Shown piece by piece: positions 60,565-64,000 of a stretch of DNA of 64,000 bases; position 1 is the first letter of the stretch; each line of letters opens with the position of its first letter. Position numbers and translations under genes: made by a program. The DNA is taken from the NCBI GenBank assembly GCA_949152475.1, contig OX424568.1:19195667-19259666 (forward strand), written 5' to 3'. The notes below the pieces were generated by a model. It saw nothing but the letters and a program-made list of their open reading frames with translations, was not told the DNA's origin and did not search any database. The stretch comes from Terebella lapidaria (lineage: Eukaryota > Annelida > Polychaeta > Terebellida > Terebellidae).

Positions 60565-61407
60565 CCATATTATCCCGCATATAGGCGCATGCGCCTATAA
60601 GTGAAACAGCGCCTTTTGAGAAGTTGTGAAAATGTTCATTTATAGGCGCATGCGCCTATAACTGAAACTAGGCACATGCGCCTATAAGTGAATCATGCTT
60701 TATAAGCATTTATATAGGCCGTAGGCTCATGAGGCTAGGTACAGACCTACACATCTCCTGATTTTGACGCGGACTTGAAATATATAGTCTAATATAAACT
60801 GTACATAGGCCTACGTAACGTAAACTTTGACACACAATCCGTTCTGAAAGCCTTAAAGTAGATCTAATCCCAAGATAATATTAGTTATCCCACGTATATA
60901 TTTCAGTATTACATGAACAGATATGTGGTAACGAATTTATCACTGACTGAAAACGAAACTCGCAAGGGATACGGGAATTCGTATCTTAGGTGGCGCATGC
61001 CAAATTAGATATTCAGGATACAGGTTTATATCACCGTTGTGGGTGGCCAATCACAGTCTCGGCTTTGTGTTAAGTCATTGATAATACTATATTTTCCCGT
61101 TCATACAGTCCAACATACTTTAACGTAGGCATGGTATGGAGTTGAGGGTATCTGTGATTATGTTAACTCCCCTGATTGTGCTTTAATTAATACGTGACCA
61201 TGGAAAACTCAACTTCGAACAATCTCAGGGTTTTGCATATCTTTCGGTTGCACGCACACTGGTCAACAGCATGAAACAAGTTTCATTTATAGGCGCACCA
61301 GCTCATGCAAAATTTAACCAACTTCATGTACAGGCACATGCGCCTATAAATGAAGCTAGGCGCACCTTCACTTATAGGCACATGCGCCTATATGCGGGGT
61401 AATACGG
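60565..61407. mobile_element. 843-bp non-autonomous DNA transposon flanked by TA
   Basis: The ends read CC(A/G)TATTA(T/C)CCCGCATATA on the left and as the reverse complement on the right, about 40 bp of inverted repeat. They contain the self-complementary 20-mer TATAGGCGCATGCGCCTATA. Close variants of the palindrome recur inside both ends (near 60640, 60668, 61330 and 61372). TA lies on each side (60563-60564, 61408-61409). The sister module near 62190 reads through the matching position, giving an empty site. No transposase frame is present. TA duplication fits Tc1/mariner-like and some other superfamilies, so I leave it unassigned. Confidence 0.82.
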
Positions 61408-61409
61408 TA

Positions 61410-61860
61410 AGTTTCAATGCCCGTGGAACGCTCGGAATGGGCCTGTTTTTGCCCAAACGTGGCCCAAATGACACTTTCCCATGTTATTTCTCTTATGCTC
61501 TATAATGCGACACTGTATGACTAATTTCTTACTTAATATTGAGATAAGAGACTAGGAATCAATTGTGGACATATAGGAAACCATATATGATGAAGATTAT
61601 CATGACCTTGAATTTGACCTCTGACCTGATTTTCAAGGTCACAGGACAGAATGGCTAATATCTAATTTAATATCGACTTTACAGCTTAGGAATCAATTGT
61701 GAACATATCGGAAATGATATATTGTGAATATTGTGATGACCTTTGATTGGACCTTAGACCTAATTTTCAAGGTCACAGGACAAAATGGCTAATATCTCGC
61801 TTATTATTAGGGCATTTCGGCACGAAATGTCCTTATGGTTTTGTCAGAATTTTTTTTCCT
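61410..61860 (+). repeat. G2 tail with roughly 130-bp tandem units
   Basis: GGCCCAAATG, CCCATGTTA and TTCTCTTATGCTCTATAATG lead into units marked by GGAATCAATTGTGGACATAT near 61556 and 61689. Each has TGACCT followed by AAGGTCACAGGAC. The arrangement repeats that of G1 and G3. Confidence 0.72.
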
Positions 61861-61865
61861 TTTTA

Positions 61866-61950
61866 GGTTACCGGACCTATGGTCCGATAACCTATTGGCA
61901 TGGCGTTGCGTCCGTCGTCGTCGTCCGTCGTCGTCGTCGTCCACATTTTT
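61866..61950 (+). repeat. G3 stem-loop leader and GTC/GTCC microsatellite
   Basis: GGTTACCGGACC (61866-61877) pairs with GGTCCGATAACC (61881-61892) around TAT: eleven Watson-Crick pairs and one C-A mismatch. A TATTGGCATGGCGTTGCGTCC spacer, here split by the wobble-free TGG, and a run of GTC/GTCC follow. Compared with the leader at 59079 several pairs are changed on both sides at once. Confidence 0.8.
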
Positions 61951-63392
61951 ATCTTTTTTGTTTACGGGCGAATTTTTCTGAAATTTTGCAGAAAAATACT
62001 TAAAAATAATTCAAGAAGGAGGTATTTTTTAGTTTTTTGATTTTCGCTTTTTCTTCAAAATGGCGGCTGTTTTCGACGAAAAATGCCTGATTTTGGACTT
62101 TGGCGGCCATTTTCTCAAAATCTTATCAGTAACTTCTTTTCTTTTTGATACATAAGACTCCTCATATGTACTTTTATGATGTCTATAAATTTCGTTGCGC
62201 TTGAATCGCTCGAAGTGGGCCATTTTGGCCCAAACTCGGCCCAAATGGGACTTTCCCATGTTAAATTCTCCTATGCTTTATAATGGGACACATTATGCCT
62301 AATATCTCACTTGATATTGAGATTAGAGACTAGGAATCAATCGTGGACATATAGGAAATGATATATGCTGAATATTCTCGTGACCTTGAATTTGACCTCT
62401 GACCTCAGTTTCAAGGTCAGAGCACAAAATGGCTTATATCTCGCTTATTATCGACTCTACAGCTTAGGAATCAATCGTGGACATATAGGAAATGATATAT
62501 GCTGAATATTCTGATGACCTTGAATTTGACCTTCGAACTCATTTTCAAGGTCACAGGACAAAATGGCTAATATCTCGCTTGTTATCGACTTATAGCTTAG
62601 CAATCAATTATGAACAAATATGATCGAATCTTCCTGATTTTGCACAAAAATGCTTAAAAATATTTCGAGAGGGAGGTATTTTTTAGTTTTTTGATTTTCG
62701 GATTATTTTCAAAATGACGGTCATTTTTGACGAAAAACAGCTAATTTTGGACTTTGACGGTCGTTTTCTCAAAAACTGTCTGATCAGATTTGAGATTTTT
62801 GTTTCAAAAGATTCCTCTAATGTACCTCTGTGATGTGTATAAGTTTGGTTGCCCTTGAATCGCCGGTCTGCGTATGGCGGCCATTTTGAATTTTCGACGG
62901 GTTGACGAAAAAAAAATTTTCCGGCCCAAATCGCATTACTATCCATTTTGGGCCATTTCTAGACCAACAAAATTTTTTCACCCTTTGAAAAAAATTTTGG
63001 ACTCAGAAAAATTTCGGCACTTTTTTCCTTCATAATGGGAGCTGCCAGGACTGTACTCCTAGAACGCCTGATGATAGAGCTTAGAAATTGGCACTTTCAA
63101 ATGGAAATTCATATATGGCGACTTGTGTGGTGACCTTGAATTTGAGCTTGGATGACCTTGAAAGGTCAAAACAGCAATTTTTGGGTCAAAACATGCTCAA
63201 ATTTACACCTTGTCTGTTTTATCTCGAAAACTGTCTGATCAGTTTTGAGATTTTTGTTTCAAAATATTCCCCTTATGTACCTTTATGATGTGTATAAGTT
63301 TTGTTGCCCTTGAAGCGCCGATCTCCGTGTGGCGGCCATTTTGAATTTTTGACGAGTCATAATGGGAGCTGCCAGGACTGTACTCATAGTAC
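61951..63392 (+). repeat. G3 module body
   Basis: The order matches G1 and G2: GGCCATTTTCTC, CCCATGTTAAATTCTCC, then units of about 133 bp marked near 62333, 62467 and 62600, then two copies of the 455-bp GGCGGCC unit (anchors 62863 and 63318). The second unit has lost about 145 bp between GACGAGT and CATAATGGGAGCTG (near 63357). The body stops abruptly near 63392. No gene is supported. Confidence 0.75.
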
Positions 63393-63416
63393 TATCAGAA
63401 CGTGGGTGTTCTGATA
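63393..63416. repeat. Perfect 9-bp hairpin at the end of the repeat family
   Basis: TATCAGAAC (63393-63401) and GTTCTGATA (63408-63416) are perfect complements with a 6-nt loop. It lies exactly where similarity to the G module ends, so it may be the 3' terminal hairpin of the element or of an insertion. Confidence 0.55.
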
Positions 63417-64000
63417 TTTGATATTGTAGAATTTAAATTGGGGTTAATCCAGTTTATTTTATCCAGTTATTAGGCTTAGTCCGAGAAACATACAAAACGC
63501 CGTGTCCAGTTCGATCTTAATTTATTGATAGTCCGACTTCGTTATTATTGATGGTGAAATTATGGTTAATACAGTACAAATATTGAGACACTGATCTTTT
63601 GTGTCCAGTCCTGATTGTGCCGCCAGCCGAACTGACGCTACAAAGATTTTTGGCGGTCGTTTCAGAAACAAAGAATTCGTGTGCCAGCCAATCAGATTAT
63701 CGCGGGGACCAGTGAGATATGGATCAGCCAATGATCACCTATTGTTTTAAATTCTGGAGTACTGAGTCGAACGCTTACAACAAATATGGACATGGAAATA
63801 AGTGTTACCATGGAAACATCGGGTGACTGGGTCTGGCTGGTACTAGGTAGTACCAGGCACAGCTCACACACAGAGATTAGAGTACTAGTAGTAAAATACA
63901 TGCTATGGGGGGGGTGAGATACAAGTTGAAAACACTAGTAGATTCAAATATGTTTGACTGGCCCCGCGATATAAAACATTGATGGAATTGTTGTTTGGCA
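63417..64000. other. Unique-looking right flank
   Basis: I see no similarity to the repeat families and no convincing gene. Two overlapping minus-strand frames of 69 codons (63522-63731 and 63692-63901) show no recognisable domain. An eight-G run at about 63906 and a near-palindrome TGGTACTAGGTAGTACCA near 63838 are the only notable marks. Confidence 0.5.

Overview
The window reads as non-coding, repeat-dominated DNA from a eukaryotic, probably animal, nuclear genome. It is AT-rich, has no long open reading frame, operon, rRNA or tRNA, and is built of kilobase tandem repeats, tetranucleotide microsatellites and small DNA transposons. Runs of AAGGTCA / TGACCTT joined to hairpin-plus-(GTTT)n or (GTCC)n leaders resemble what I associate with marine invertebrate genomes, perhaps a mollusc. 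That placement is an impression, not a result.

Layout: 1-471 is unique flank. 525-8770 is array A, six copies of a 1379-bp unit (S). 8771-32273 is a mosaic of larger related modules, in order L1, L2, LX1, LX2, X1, L3, L4, X2, L5, X3 (L about 2.4 kb; X has an alternative roughly 1-kb core; LX are L-X fusions of 3236 bp). 32274-47435 is array B, eleven S copies at exactly 1379 bp. 47436-50440 is a different satellite whose 257/277-bp monomers form a three-monomer higher-order repeat. 50442-52988 is array C, two S copies. 52989-55645 holds old, decayed relatives of S and L. 55646-57529 is mostly unique but contains a long hairpin and a foldback element. 57530-63392 is another hairpin-led repeat family (modules G1-G3), interrupted by two clear DNA-transposon insertions whose empty sites can be read from sister modules. 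63417-64000 looks unique.

The unifying structure is modular. Each module opens with a short stem-loop, then a microsatellite, then a body rich in TCAAGGTCA and paired TGACGTCA. The stems differ in sequence yet keep pairing, and module boundaries fall in the (GTTT)n tract, which looks like a recombination or insertion joint. I found no protein-coding gene I would defend. Open frames inside the repeats are on inconsistent strands between homologous copies and are best explained as chance.
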